This document shows, in pieces, positions 63,953 through 64,000 of a stretch of DNA of 64,000 nt; position 1 is the first letter of the stretch, and every line of letters starts with the position of its first letter. A program made the translations under genes and the position numbers. The stretch covers positions 620,001 through 684,000 of the forward strand of contig RBKR01000002.1 in the NCBI GenBank assembly GCA_004835665.1, given 5' to 3'. This DNA comes from Phoma sp. XZ068 (taxonomy: Eukaryota > Ascomycota > Dothideomycetes > Pleosporales > Didymellaceae). The notes under the pieces are model-generated. The model searched no databases. It had not been told where the DNA came from and saw only the letters and a list, made by a program, of their open reading frames with translations.

Positions 63953-64000
63953 GTTTGCTGTAGCAGATGGATACTGTCGGCTCTGCTTTCTGCTGTGCTG

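Overview
The window looks like a gene-dense, euchromatic stretch of a filamentous ascomycete chromosome, most probably a Dothideomycete of the Pleosporales type. The grounds are short introns (mostly 45-80 nt) with fungal splice and branch signals (GTAAGT/GTATGT, CTAAC/CTGAC, YAG) and a typical fungal gene set: a Kex1 carboxypeptidase, a Pho84-type phosphate permease, fungal rhodopsin/PTH11-like membrane proteins, a GH6 cellulase, a GLEYA-domain secreted protein and Sfm1. The order-level guess is inference from remembered similarity; no search was run. Reading frames were stitched across introns by hand, and exon sums were checked to be multiples of three.

Layout. 1-3.6 kb: 3' end of a quinate/sugar-type MFS permease, a decayed partial copy of a CDC123-like gene, a hypothetical protein, and the intact CDC123-like gene. 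4-11 kb: housekeeping block with Rae1/Gle2, guanylate kinase, Ski8 and Rad52. 11.8-17.2 kb: three minus-strand metabolic genes (arylamine N-acetyltransferase, amino-acid transporter, salicylate-hydroxylase-like monooxygenase). 17.7-33.4 kb: conserved genes in mixed orientation: Kex1, Sfm1, endosulfine (Igo1), ER glucosidase I, a Yfh7-like P-loop kinase, Pab2, Ubc9, Pex19 and a small acidic hypothetical protein. 34.6-38.4 kb: two tandem seven-TM rhodopsin-like genes, then about 3.2 kb without a supported gene. 41.6-46.2 kb: acyl-CoA dehydrogenase and a divergent mitochondrial pair (PPR-type protein and mitoribosomal Rsm25). 47.4-64 kb: more widely spaced accessory genes: GH6 cellulase, phosphate permease, DUF3405 membrane protein, GLEYA protein, a decayed UNC93-like transporter, a glutathione transferase and a complete eight-exon MFS sugar transporter.

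Most neighbours are unrelated single-copy genes, as expected for fungi. Three groupings may mean something: the PPR/Rsm25 pair sharing one promoter interval (both mitochondrial gene expression), the NAT/transporter/monooxygenase run (possible handling of aromatic or amine compounds), and the two adjacent PTH11-like genes. Unusual gene structure is the strongest direct signal: a coding exon that is only the ATG (Ski8), an 8-nt first coding exon (Rad52), three introns that only work as GC-AG introns, and a 36-nt intron. I found no CRISPR, no intact transposon, no rRNA and no convincing tRNA, and no clear evidence of a wholly new system.
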